A DNA stretch of 64,000 nucleotides from JAACFF01 sp963701435 (GTDB lineage Bacteria; Chloroflexota; Anaerolineae; Promineifilales; Promineifilaceae), in assembly GCA_963701435.1 (NCBI GenBank), contig CAVPAL010000023.1:620001-684000 (forward strand), in the 5' to 3' direction. Under the pieces are notes generated by a model. That model saw nothing but the letters and a program-made list of their open reading frames with translations, ran no database searches and was not told where the DNA came from. The translations under genes and the position numbers were made by a program. Shown one piece after another: positions 25,225 to 33,606 of the stretch; within the stretch, counting starts at the first letter, position 1; every line of letters begins with the position of its first letter.

Positions 25225-27099
25225 CTACTTGAACAACAAGCGCTGCTCAAACGCTTGCGACCCCTCCTCGTAAAATAACGTTCTCCACTCATCGTTGGCC
25301 GTCAGATACCTGGTTCGCTCTGCTTCTTCATCGCTCATTTGGTTGATATCGTTGCGGATACGAAAATGGTTGAACAACCGCATGAACTCAGTTAGAAAAA
25401 TATCCGCTACCCGTGTATTACCCTGAATAACCAGCATATTCTCGTCGTTGTTAACCGTTGAATTATTACTGAAATTCGCTGACCCCGAAATAACGGTGGG
25501 ATTATCAGTCAAGGGATCAATTAGGAGATATTTTGTGTGTAAGTAGTCCACAAAAGTATTCAGGCCAGTCAGAGTCTCTTTCAAATGATCCTTTTCATCC
25601 ATGCCTGTGTTTCGGTCGCGGAGAACATCGCCGTAAGCAATCCGATTTTGGGGCAGTTTTATGAAATCGTAATAATCAACAGGTATCGGCTTTCCCTGCT
25701 CTTCCGCTGCTTTCTTTTTTTTCTCTGATGTACTTGGGCTGTCTTTTCCCTCAAGCAGGATGTAGGATAAGTATGGATTGTCTTGTAGGTTACTCTTGGG
25801 TTCGACTAACTTTTCACCTATTTCTTGGCTCACGCCAAAAGCGGCCGTAAAGTGAATTGAGCTTTTAGCCTCGCCTGCCCGATCAGCGTACCACTGCAAC
25901 ATTGCGGTGGTGGGTCTTGGGCTAAATATTGGCGTCGTGGAATCGTTAGGTGGTGGCCCGTTCAAATCGGGTTGTTGATTGGCAACCCAGGTTTGGAGAG
26001 AGTTGTGATCTGGGTCTGCAGCTAACTGCTGCCAGTATTCAAGATATTGGGCAGCAACATGCTCATCACGAATGATATGCCCCACATTAGATTGTCCAAA
26101 AATCCCACCGGCTGTGAGATTGGTAGAGCCAGTCCAGACTTGGATCGGTACGTCGTTTTTCAAAAGGATGATGAACTTATTGTGGGAAATCGTTGTATGT
26201 GTGCGCTCAATAAATACTTCACTTACCAGTCTGCCATCTTCATCCCGCAACAAATTCTCATCACCCACCTTCAACCAGCGCTGTGCGTGCTTTAATTCTT
26301 TGAGTCCAACCTGTTCAATCGCTGCTTGAGCCGCTTGACCGACCTCATCCAGAACTTCATGCCCCGCTTCTTTTTCGGTCTTGGTTTTGTGTTTGGAATG
26401 ATGGATGATTCTTACATCCGCGCCGCTTTCAAGCGCCGCAGCAAAGGCGTCTAAAACGGGTAGGTACGTCAGCTCGTACACAGCGGCTCGAATGGCATAG
26501 TCGGGGCCATTTGCCTGCCCAATAAACCGCAGCATAGCTTCCTCCAGGCCACGGGAAAGCCATTTCCATGCTGCTCTGTCCGGTATGTCGTCCGGTTTAA
26601 TCAACTCTTGCCAGCTTTTATTTCCAAACTTCTCAATTAGATAAAATTTGCGATGGTCACCGAACTTACGACTATAGCCCTGACTCCCAGCGACACCGCG
26701 ATTAAAGAAAACAGCGTTTTTCTCAACTTCCTGGCTGGCCCATTCAAGCGTTTCTGTGGTAATTTCCACTTCAACGGGTTGACCCCTTACCAACTTGTCG
26801 GGGCTGCCGTACGTTGGCCAGACGATGTACGTGTAAGTCATGCCGGGATCTGCTTCATAGTCACCCCACAAAAATTCCTGGATGGGCGCAGTCGAGGAAT
26901 CAGTTGCCGCCGTTCCTTCGAACCTCCGCCCCCCCCTTAAGTATTTTTTTTCTCCGAACTTGTGGTCGTAGCGCTGGATGGTAAAGCCCAACAGCCCTTC
27001 GGCTGCGGTTTCAGTTACATTGAGTCCGAGTAGCACTACTTCGGTTCCGGCAATGGCGTGAACTGAAATATCCCCATTCGTTCTACGCTCTTTACTCAT
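25225..27099 (-). CDS. phospholipase D-like (HKD) family protein
   Basis: 624 residues with two PLD half-sites. HNKFIILLKNDVPIQVWTGS then TNLTAGG (about residue 300) is a variant first motif. HTKYLLIDPLTDNPTVISGS then ANFSNNS (about 535) keeps HxKx4D. An N-terminal fibronectin-like part (VVLLGLNVTETAAEGLLGFT) precedes the catalytic region. Such enzymes cleave phosphodiesters in lipids or nucleic acids. No signal peptide. It sits among redox genes, so a lipid-modifying role alongside the phosphoesterase at the cluster end is a guess. Confidence 0.85.
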   Translation of the reverse strand: MSKERRTNGDISVHAIAGTEVVLLGLNVTETAAEGLLGFTIQRYDHKFGEKKYLRGGRRFEGTAATDSSTAPIQEFLWGDYEADPGMTYTYIVWPTYGSPDKLVRGQPVEVEITTETLEWASQEVEKNAVFFNRGVAGSQGYSRKFGDHRKFYLIEKFGNKSWQELIKPDDIPDRAAWKWLSRGLEEAMLRFIGQANGPDYAIRAAVYELTYLPVLDAFAAALESGADVRIIHHSKHKTKTEKEAGHEVLDEVGQAAQAAIEQVGLKELKHAQRWLKVGDENLLRDEDGRLVSEVFIERTHTTISHNKFIILLKNDVPIQVWTGSTNLTAGGIFGQSNVGHIIRDEHVAAQYLEYWQQLAADPDHNSLQTWVANQQPDLNGPPPNDSTTPIFSPRPTTAMLQWYADRAGEAKSSIHFTAAFGVSQEIGEKLVEPKSNLQDNPYLSYILLEGKDSPSTSEKKKKAAEEQGKPIPVDYYDFIKLPQNRIAYGDVLRDRNTGMDEKDHLKETLTGLNTFVDYLHTKYLLIDPLTDNPTVISGSANFSNNSTVNNDENMLVIQGNTRVADIFLTEFMRLFNHFRIRNDINQMSDEEAERTRYLTANDEWRTLFYEEGSQAFEQRLLFK

Positions 27100-27128
27100 A
27101 GTGTGTCTCCTTTATCTACAGTGTTCCC

Positions 27129-27611
27129 TCAGGCGAGGTCGAGCACCGTGGCAATCTGATTGGCGCCGCTGGTGAGGATTTGGGCGAGGATATCAGCGAA
27201 ACCCTCCTGGCCGGAGTTTGGTTTAAACGTGGATGTCCAGGTGAACTGGCAAGCGTGGTCGCCGGTCACCTCCATGACCGATCGGTAATCTTTTACCGGG
27301 AGACCCAGCACTGAGATGTATGTCAGCCGACGAGCTTGCTCGTCGAGTTCGATGAGTTGCTCCACGCCGTAGGCCAACGAATCGCCGGCAAACGTAATGT
27401 CGCGCACCGTCATGAGCGAGTTGTTGGTGGCATCTGGGTAGGTTAGGTAAACCCGCACCAGAGACGGAAAGATCTTTTTGAGGCCCCCAAAGTCAGAGAC
27501 GATTTCCCATACCCGTTGGGCGGTAGGCGGCGCGCCTGCAGGATATTCCCGTATTACGCGAACTGTTGTGAAACGGCCGTTATTAGTTATCTGGCATGTG
27601 GCTTTCGACAT
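27129..27611 (-). CDS. SRPBCC (polyketide cyclase/START-like) protein
   Basis: 160 residues with the SRPBCC pattern: AQRVWEIVSDFGGLKKIFPS (helix-grip opening), DSLAYGVEQLIELDEQARRLTYISV and CQFTWTSTFKP, and a C-terminal long helix (FADILAQILTSGANQIATVL). These proteins bind hydrophobic ligands or act as cyclases. It lies between a BBE flavoprotein and the PLD gene. Confidence 0.8.
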   Translation of the reverse strand: MSKATCQITNNGRFTTVRVIREYPAGAPPTAQRVWEIVSDFGGLKKIFPSLVRVYLTYPDATNNSLMTVRDITFAGDSLAYGVEQLIELDEQARRLTYISVLGLPVKDYRSVMEVTGDHACQFTWTSTFKPNSGQEGFADILAQILTSGANQIATVLDLA

Positions 27612-27657
27612 CTGGATTCTTTTGCGCCGTTATTGCGCCAAATCGCCGACCTGACAC

Positions 27658-29139
27658 TCAGGTCTTCGGCACGAATGTGCGATCCAACGGGCTTAAATCG
27701 GTCAACTGCTTGGAAGGATTGAAAGGCGATCCAACGCTCTGCTGAGCGCAAAACATGTTTTCTGGATCGATTTTGCGCTTGATGTCTTCAAGCCGTTCGC
27801 AATTATCCCCATAATACATCCTGGCCCAGTCGTGTAACAGCGGGTCAATGTAGTTTACGTATGCTCCGGTCGCTCCAGAAGCCTCCGCCAGCTCTTCGAA
27901 GAAATTGTACGCCCACTCAACATTTGGACGCGCATCCTCGGGCTGCTCCTGCTGCCAGATCGACTTGATTTCCGGAACGAAGCGCGCGTTTCGATGCACA
28001 TACGCCGTATCTTGTGGGCCCCTCGCTTCAATCTCGCCGCCTAACAATGTCCACACAACGAAGCTTTCTGAAGACGGCGCGTTGTTCATGTATTTGATAA
28101 AAACTTTGGCGCTTTCGGCGCCCATGCCCCCAGGCGGTACGATTAGCGAACGAATATATGCGCTGCGGCTCTCTACCTTAGTAAAGTTACCGTTGAACAA
28201 CTCCCAATCCGGCAGCGTCATGTTGTGAAGGCCAGCCACAAGCGGATTTAACTTGAGCGCATCCTGCAAAAGATCAATACCGTCGGCCCACTCCCCGTTA
28301 TATACGGGAGTCAATGAAATCGTTTTGACCTTCTTCGACGGATCCACTTCGCTCGGCAACTGTCCACAGTGACCATAAACAGCCATTTCATTCGGCAGGT
28401 CTTCTACCCACTCGTTGTAAAAGCCCAGCAGTTCTTCGGCCTGTTCAAGCGGATATCTGATTTGGCCAACCAACATTTTTTTACTACGCGGCGGGTGAAC
28501 GCGCATTTCCATTTCAACTACGATGCCAAAGTTACCTCCGCCGCCCCCGCAGCAAGCCCAGAAAAGGTCTTGATCTTCTTGTGACGTGCTGTCTTGACCT
28601 ACGTCACGCAACTGCCCATCCGGCGTCACAATGAGCATTCTTTCCACACTGTCGATACTCATGCCATATGAGCGGGACACAAAGCTATAGCCGCCGCCAA
28701 GCACGAAGCCCGGTGGGGCGACGGTTGGACATCCACCGCCGATTGGAATCAGCCCGGTTCCGGTTCCCGCCATGAAGACGTAAACATCACGCCAGATCGC
28801 TCCCATCTGAACATTGACGGTTTGCTTCTGTTTGTTGAAAGAGATCGCGTTCAGATGCTTCATCTCCAGCACCACGCCGCCCGCATTCATGCAGTACCCG
28901 GCGGCACTATGTCCGCCGCCCTTGACTGTAAACGGAACGTTTTGTTCTTTCGCAAAATTCAGTGCCAGAGCCACATCTTTGACATCCGTTGGACGAATGA
29001 TCACACCCGGCTGGAGCTGTATCCGTCCATTGTCAATCTTGGTGGCTGCTTCATACGTGCTGTTTCCTGCTTGCAATATGTAGCCGTTCAAATGCCGTTC
29101 TAACTCATTGATTGCTTTTTGTGAAATCATTTTCGCCAT
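27658..29139 (-). CDS. FAD-linked oxidase of the berberine-bridge-enzyme type
   Basis: 493 residues. A PCMH-type FAD domain contains TVKGGGHSAAGYCMN (His for covalent FAD) and GGCPTVAPPGFVLGGGYSF (Cys for the second covalent bond), so bicovalent flavinylation is likely. The C-terminal BBE segment reads YVNYIDPLLHDWARMYYGDN. Family members oxidise sugars, alkaloids or polyketides with O2. No signal peptide is evident. It belongs with the SRPBCC and Dabb genes in the 20-31 kb cluster. Confidence 0.88.
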   Translation of the reverse strand: MAKMISQKAINELERHLNGYILQAGNSTYEAATKIDNGRIQLQPGVIIRPTDVKDVALALNFAKEQNVPFTVKGGGHSAAGYCMNAGGVVLEMKHLNAISFNKQKQTVNVQMGAIWRDVYVFMAGTGTGLIPIGGGCPTVAPPGFVLGGGYSFVSRSYGMSIDSVERMLIVTPDGQLRDVGQDSTSQEDQDLFWACCGGGGGNFGIVVEMEMRVHPPRSKKMLVGQIRYPLEQAEELLGFYNEWVEDLPNEMAVYGHCGQLPSEVDPSKKVKTISLTPVYNGEWADGIDLLQDALKLNPLVAGLHNMTLPDWELFNGNFTKVESRSAYIRSLIVPPGGMGAESAKVFIKYMNNAPSSESFVVWTLLGGEIEARGPQDTAYVHRNARFVPEIKSIWQQEQPEDARPNVEWAYNFFEELAEASGATGAYVNYIDPLLHDWARMYYGDNCERLEDIKRKIDPENMFCAQQSVGSPFNPSKQLTDLSPLDRTFVPKT

Positions 29140-29160
29140 CCTTTTGTTTAGAAGTAGGGG

Positions 29161-29904
29161 TTAAATTCGTGCGTACACGCGATCATTCTTTTCGTAGCGC
29201 AGATAAGAGTCAAATACGTAAGTGTTTTTGATCATGCCTTCTGTTGCCGGAAAGAATTCATCATGGCTCGGGCTGCTCAAATAGCGATCATAGAATTCTT
29301 TGCTTGTCCATTCGATACCTACCGCCACATCGTAATTTTCCACGTTCACTGCCCGGTCTAAGGGGTTGGCACATTCGCCGATCATAAAGACGCACTCGCC
29401 GTCATGTCCAGAGAGCAGCTCCAGACAGATATTGGTGAACTTTTTGCGCGATTCCTCCGACTTGTCGATGAGGGCAAAATAGACTGTGTGCATTAAGCGC
29501 GTCGGCAGGTTTCCATCGGCGGCCACCTCCTGAAGGCTGGATGAGTTTACATCCCCTACAAAAAGATGGTTCAGATACGAATCGAGCACACGCCGCGTCG
29601 TATCGGGAGCCCAACGGTTCACTTCTGCAACGAACTGGTCGTGTCTTGGGTCGTGGCCGTTGTACCGTTCAAACATGTCTTTGTTCTGGAACACCTGATG
29701 CATCGCCACATTGAAGTCACGGTCGTTCACGGATCGCTGCATGTCCTCTGCAAGTTCGCCAACCCAGAACGACATCATCCCCTGCGCCGTAGATAGATAT
29801 TCTCGGCAGGCTGCCATGTAACTCTCCCGCGCGTCCGATGAACTGCCTTGTTGCAATTTGAAGTAGGTGCTGTGCATTATCATCGGTAAACTGTTTGTTT
29901 CCAT
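29161..29904 (-). CDS. tandem Dabb (stress-responsive A/B barrel) domain protein
   Basis: 247 residues with two homologous halves: MHSTYFKLQQGSSSDARESY .. DFNVAMHQVFQNKDMFERYNGHDPRHDQFV and LMHTVYFALIDKSEESRKKFTN .. YDVAVGIEWTSKEFYDRYLSSPSHDEFF. This is the dimeric alpha/beta-barrel (Dabb) pattern fused in tandem. Dabb proteins serve as small cyclases, monooxygenases or ligand binders. ATG 29904 has AAGGAG upstream. Role in the cluster unknown. Confidence 0.75.
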   Translation of the reverse strand: METNSLPMIMHSTYFKLQQGSSSDARESYMAACREYLSTAQGMMSFWVGELAEDMQRSVNDRDFNVAMHQVFQNKDMFERYNGHDPRHDQFVAEVNRWAPDTTRRVLDSYLNHLFVGDVNSSSLQEVAADGNLPTRLMHTVYFALIDKSEESRKKFTNICLELLSGHDGECVFMIGECANPLDRAVNVENYDVAVGIEWTSKEFYDRYLSSPSHDEFFPATEGMIKNTYVFDSYLRYEKNDRVYARI

Positions 29905-29946
29905 TAATAACTCCTTTTTTGAACTGAGATCCCAAGCGCGTTGAAT

Positions 29947-30882
29947 TTACCCCTTGATGAGGGTCGCCACTGAGATATGAGGCCACTTGATGTCGATGAG
30001 ATTACCGTCAGGCCCCGGAACGGGAAAGTCGAGGATTACTGTTTGCGTATACTGCAACTGCAGGAAAAAGCTGCCATCGGTATTCTCGACCCACTCAATC
30101 CAGAAGATCGCGGACATGCTATTGGCATTGGCGTTGGCAACAATAAAGGGAATATTCACAATGCCGCCGACAGCGCCCGGCTCCGGTGTCACCGGAGAAC
30201 CGTTAATGCCACCCACTGGAGACGCATGCACTATCAACACGACCGTCTTAACAATATTCTGTCCCTCGATCGCTGCCTGCAGCATGATATTTGGGTTGGC
30301 AATGGCTTCGGCTGGAATACCAGGCGGCGGAACGGCGTTTTTGTATGGGGCAAGGTACACATCGCTCGTATCGTTGATACGCGCGCCGTCAGGACCCAGC
30401 GTGAACGGCGTTGAGTCCGCGACTCCAATCTGAGGACCGCCTTCTACCACTAGAAAGTTGCCTTGCGCCAACACGGAATCACCATGCGGAATCGTCGACA
30501 GCCTCGCGACTGAGGGCCCAGCCATTGGGGCAGTAGTCGCTGGGAGGTTAAGCCACAGTCCAGGTTCAATGTGCAGCCCTTCAACCGTGACCGCGTCATG
30601 CACCGATTGAAGATAATGCAGGCCAAGGAAGGAGATATCATCCTGCAAGTTTCCCCGATTCGGAATCGGCGCGCTGATTGCCGTGAACGTCAAGTTCTCT
30701 TGCGTAGCATTCAGCATAAGACGAAACTTTTGATTGTGCTGCTTGTCCGGCAGCGAAGTCAAGTTGAAGCCTTTGCCCAACCAGGAACCGGGAAGTTCTG
30801 CCAGCGGTCCGAGCCGATCCTGGACGATATGGGAGGGCGCGCTGGCACGAACTCCAGAAGGGTTTGTAATTTGAACATTCAT
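29947..30882 (-). CDS. hypothetical beta-rich protein, first gene of the 20-31 kb cluster
   Basis: 311 residues, unrecognised. The segment LGPLAELPGSWLGKGFNLTS resembles the opening strand of lipocalin- or nitrobindin-like barrels (G-x-W-x-G), followed by alternating hydrophobic strands, Pro-rich loops (AVPPPGIPAEAI) and the late IFWIEWVENTDGSFFLQLQY. There is no signal peptide. It could be a ligand- or heme-binding barrel, but nothing decisive is visible. It is the promoter-proximal member of nine co-directional genes. Confidence 0.55.
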   Translation of the reverse strand: MNVQITNPSGVRASAPSHIVQDRLGPLAELPGSWLGKGFNLTSLPDKQHNQKFRLMLNATQENLTFTAISAPIPNRGNLQDDISFLGLHYLQSVHDAVTVEGLHIEPGLWLNLPATTAPMAGPSVARLSTIPHGDSVLAQGNFLVVEGGPQIGVADSTPFTLGPDGARINDTSDVYLAPYKNAVPPPGIPAEAIANPNIMLQAAIEGQNIVKTVVLIVHASPVGGINGSPVTPEPGAVGGIVNIPFIVANANANSMSAIFWIEWVENTDGSFFLQLQYTQTVILDFPVPGPDGNLIDIKWPHISVATLIKG

Positions 30883-30937
30883 GAATGGGTTCTTCTATAT
30901 GTAACAGTTTTTTTCATGCGAGAATTTCAAAAGGTGG

Positions 30938-31141
30938 TCTAGCATTCAAGCCTGGGCGGCCTGAGAGTGGCTGCTTCACCAGATGCAGGGCAAAATTGTT
31001 TAAGTTAAACATGTGTTACGTGGCTGGAATAAACAGTTTCGGACTACCGTTAAAGGCATTGTTAAAGGCATTGTGTAGTTCCGTTAGAAATTTTAAGTAG
31101 GCGGCGCTAAACACTTCTACTCTAACTCGCAGTTCAGACCC
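30938..31141 (-). pseudogene. decayed C-terminal fragment of a ferritin-like (VioB-type) gene
   Basis: Reading the minus strand from about 31141 gives GSELRVRVEVFSAAYLKFLT.. then HNAFN duplicated, GSPKLFIPAT, a stop codon, and HMFNLNNFALHLVKQPLSG. This aligns with the end of the intact protein at 21638-22678 (GSELRKRAEEFNRAYFMFLT.., GRPDLLIPATGNMFDLKRLA). A stop, an in-frame 15-base duplication and the missing front show decay. The rest of the 30883-31351 gap (31142-31351) holds nothing I recognise. Confidence 0.75.
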
Positions 31142-31351
31142 TTTGGATCAAGAGTCTCAACCCACCTGCATCTATCGAGAAGAGGAAAGGTTTGACACTT
31201 GGAGTATGATAATGCAATATGAGATTTGTTGTCAATATTAGGAATTAATTCACAAGTTGGAACTCCCCCGATTTAGTGGACAACTTGATTAAAGCGCAAG
31301 CGGTGGCGTTGGAATAGGCAGAAATTTAAAATCATCACGTGGATAACCCCT

Positions 31352-31849
31352 TTAAAAACGAAAACGCGTCGCCGTCCAGGGGAAATCGCTTTCAAACCAG
31401 GCCAGCGCTTTTTGCGGCCGCAGCCGGTTCAGCGAGCTGTTTTGCGGGTCTTCAATCACCTGAACATTATATTTTTCCAGGTATAAGTCGCCAAGATTGG
31501 CAAGCAAAGCGGCGTCAACGGCCGTTTCCACCACCCCTTCCACTATCACTACCTCATCCCCGCTTTCCAGATGCACAACCGCCTCCGGGTTAGCCGCCAA
31601 ATTGCGCGTCTTGCGGGCGCCGGGCGAGGCGCCAAAGTAAAACGCGCCCTCATACCAGAGACCCCATACTGGCGTCACGTGTGGACGGCCGTTCGGCCGT
31701 GTCGTACACAGCCAATAATTGCGCGCAGCGAGCAGGCGTTCTTCAACCCATTCCCAGGTCAACAAATCCGCCGGACTGTTAACCGGCTTCAAACCATAAT
31801 CCGCCGGCATGAATGGGCGGTCAACGCGACTATTTTGTGGTAAGGACAT
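31352..31849 (-). CDS. pyridoxamine 5'-phosphate oxidase-like flavin/F420-binding protein
   Basis: 165 residues from ATG 31849 (AAGGAG upstream). YWLCTTRPNGRPHVTPVWGL is the classic opening of the PNPOx-like split barrel, followed by FYFGASPGARKTRNLAANPE and a C-terminal W/F-rich strand (ALAWFESDFPWTATRFRF). Such proteins bind FMN or F420 and reduce small molecules. It stands alone between the accessory cluster and the hydrogenase operon. Cofactor not decided by sequence. Confidence 0.85.
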   Translation of the reverse strand: MSLPQNSRVDRPFMPADYGLKPVNSPADLLTWEWVEERLLAARNYWLCTTRPNGRPHVTPVWGLWYEGAFYFGASPGARKTRNLAANPEAVVHLESGDEVVIVEGVVETAVDAALLANLGDLYLEKYNVQVIEDPQNSSLNRLRPQKALAWFESDFPWTATRFRF

Positions 31850-31911
31850 CACAACTCCTTTTTACTGCATCATATCTATGGCAGGCGTAAATTGTAAGAT
31901 GAACCTCTAAA

Positions 31912-31980
31912 CTACACAACCAAACTAACGCTGACCAACCCTAAAATGATGATAAGTGCAAAAATGGCTGCAAAATACAT
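31912..31980 (-). CDS. possible 22-residue hydrophobic micropeptide
   Basis: ATG 31980, preceded by AAGGGTG, opens MYFAAIFALIIILGLVSVSL plus VV and a stop. It is a single hydrophobic helix with no charged residue. The size and composition resemble small membrane-complex accessory peptides, and it sits between the PNPOx-like gene and the hydrogenase operon. Chance cannot be excluded. Confidence 0.3.
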   Translation of the reverse strand: MYFAAIFALIIILGLVSVSLVV

Positions 31981-32043
31981 CGTTTACACCCTTGAATTAT
32001 TGATAGTGGTTGGGAACAAGATCGGGGAGCGTAAATGACGGAC

Positions 32044-32078
32044 AAGATTACAAAAGACTTGAAGTCTTTTGTAATCTT
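32044..32078. terminator. 17-bp perfect palindrome downstream of mvhA
   Basis: AAGATTACAAAAGACTT and AAGTCTTTTGTAATCTT are exact reverse complements separated by a single G. It lies 35 bases beyond the mvhA stop. No U-run follows on the minus strand, so it may stabilise the 3' end or be a protein-binding palindrome rather than a classical terminator. Confidence 0.5.
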
Positions 32079-32112
32079 CTTACCCGCGATCTGGTGAAAA
32101 TTTATTGTTGGC

Positions 32113-33603
32113 CTAACGGCTAAACTGCATTACGGTCGCGCCAGATGCATCTCGAATGGTCACTTCCAACGGCATTTTCCCCGGCAAAGCGTGGGTGGCG
32201 CAGGCAAAACAGGGGTCATAGGCGCGAAATGCCATTTCAATGCGGTTAAGCAGCCCGTCGCTGATAACCACGCCTTTATGGATCAGCGTCTGCGCCGCCT
32301 TTTTAACCGACATGGCAATGGGCGCATAGTTGTTAGTCGTGCCCACAATCAAATTAACCCTGGTCAAAATGCCGCGTTCGTCGGTCCAATAATGATGGGT
32401 CAGCGTGCCGCGCGGCGCTTCTACACAGCCGACGCCTTCATCCGGCGTATTGGTGACAACCACGCGCATATTAGGATCGATAATTTCGGGATCGTTGATC
32501 AGCTCAACCATGCGTTCGGCGGCGTAAAGCAGTTCGACCAGGCGCGCCCAATGGGCTGCAAGACGGTAATGGATGGGTCGATAACGGCCGTTCACCCGCC
32601 CGCTCCCCAACATCTCAAACATCTGCTCATACGCCTCCTGCGCCAGAGGCGTCGCCATGCCGTCGGCCGCATTCAAGCGGGACAACGGCGTTGCGCAATA
32701 CACGCCGCTGTCTGCGCCGCCGACCAGCCCTTTCCAGCCAATTTGTTTCAAATATGGAAACTTCAAGTAGGTCCACGGCTCAACGTGTTCGGCTACATGC
32801 TCACAATAATCGCGCGGATGGTACTTGGTAAACTCCTCGCCGTCAGGTCCCACAACCCGAATCAAACCATCGTAAAAATTGACCCGGTTGTTGGCGTCCA
32901 CCGTGCCCATGTAATAAGTCGGCTCGCTGAAACCGTCCGACAAAATCAATTCAACATATTCCGGGTTGTTCAACACAATATCATTAAACAACTTGAGGCT
33001 GAACTGGGCAAATTCCACATTCTGGTCGGCGACATCAGCAATCAAATCGCGTTCCTCGGGGCTGATTGCCTTGCTCCAGCCGCCCGGCATACCCGCCACC
33101 GGATGTACGCCGCGCCCGCCAACCATTTTAATCACGTGGTGGTTACGCTGGCGGCAGTCAATGACCTGGCGGCCGATTTCCAGCCCCACTTTATGCACAA
33201 CGCCCAGGATATTGCGCTCGGCGGCGGGCGCGTCCGGCCCAACGACAAAGTCAGGGCCGCCCAGGGCATAGAAATGGGTCGTATGGTCAGTGACGTAGAA
33301 GGTCATGTAAAACATTTCGCGCAGTTTGTGAACGGCCGTTGTCGGTTCAACATGAAAAAGTGCATCCAGCGCCTTGGTCGCAGCAATGTGGTGCGCCTCA
33401 GGACAGACGCCGCAGATACGGCTTGTAATGCGCGGCATCTCTTCGGCGGGGCGACCCACGCAAAATTGTTCAAACCCGCGCAGTTCCGGCACGATGAAAT
33501 ACGCATTTTCCACATCGCCTGCCTCGTCAAGGAAAATTTCAATTTTGCCGTGTCCCTCTAAACGCGTAATCGGGTCAATGGTTATTTTACGATTGTTGCT
33601 CAT
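32113..33603 (-). CDS. mvhA: [NiFe] hydrogenase large subunit, group 3c (MvhA-like)
   Basis: 496 residues. The active-site cysteines are in RICGVC (C64, C67) and DPCFACATH (C465, C468), which ligate the NiFe centre; residues after His471 form the C-terminal extension expected to be cleaved during maturation. The N-terminus ITIDPITRLEGHGKIEIFLD is typical. It lies 3 bases after mvhG. With MvhG and MvhD it would split H2 and pass electrons to HdrABC for flavin-based electron bifurcation. A group 3d (HoxH) identity is less likely given the MvhD and Hdr neighbours. No maturation protease gene is seen nearby. Confidence 0.92.
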   Translation of the reverse strand: MSNNRKITIDPITRLEGHGKIEIFLDEAGDVENAYFIVPELRGFEQFCVGRPAEEMPRITSRICGVCPEAHHIAATKALDALFHVEPTTAVHKLREMFYMTFYVTDHTTHFYALGGPDFVVGPDAPAAERNILGVVHKVGLEIGRQVIDCRQRNHHVIKMVGGRGVHPVAGMPGGWSKAISPEERDLIADVADQNVEFAQFSLKLFNDIVLNNPEYVELILSDGFSEPTYYMGTVDANNRVNFYDGLIRVVGPDGEEFTKYHPRDYCEHVAEHVEPWTYLKFPYLKQIGWKGLVGGADSGVYCATPLSRLNAADGMATPLAQEAYEQMFEMLGSGRVNGRYRPIHYRLAAHWARLVELLYAAERMVELINDPEIIDPNMRVVVTNTPDEGVGCVEAPRGTLTHHYWTDERGILTRVNLIVGTTNNYAPIAMSVKKAAQTLIHKGVVISDGLLNRIEMAFRAYDPCFACATHALPGKMPLEVTIRDASGATVMQFSR

Positions 33604-33606
33604 GCG

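Noticed and set aside
32191..33561. Long plus-strand open frame (456 codons) opposite mvhA
   Set aside because: The minus-strand hydrogenase large subunit has clear catalytic motifs; the opposite frame has none and is a by-product of codon bias.
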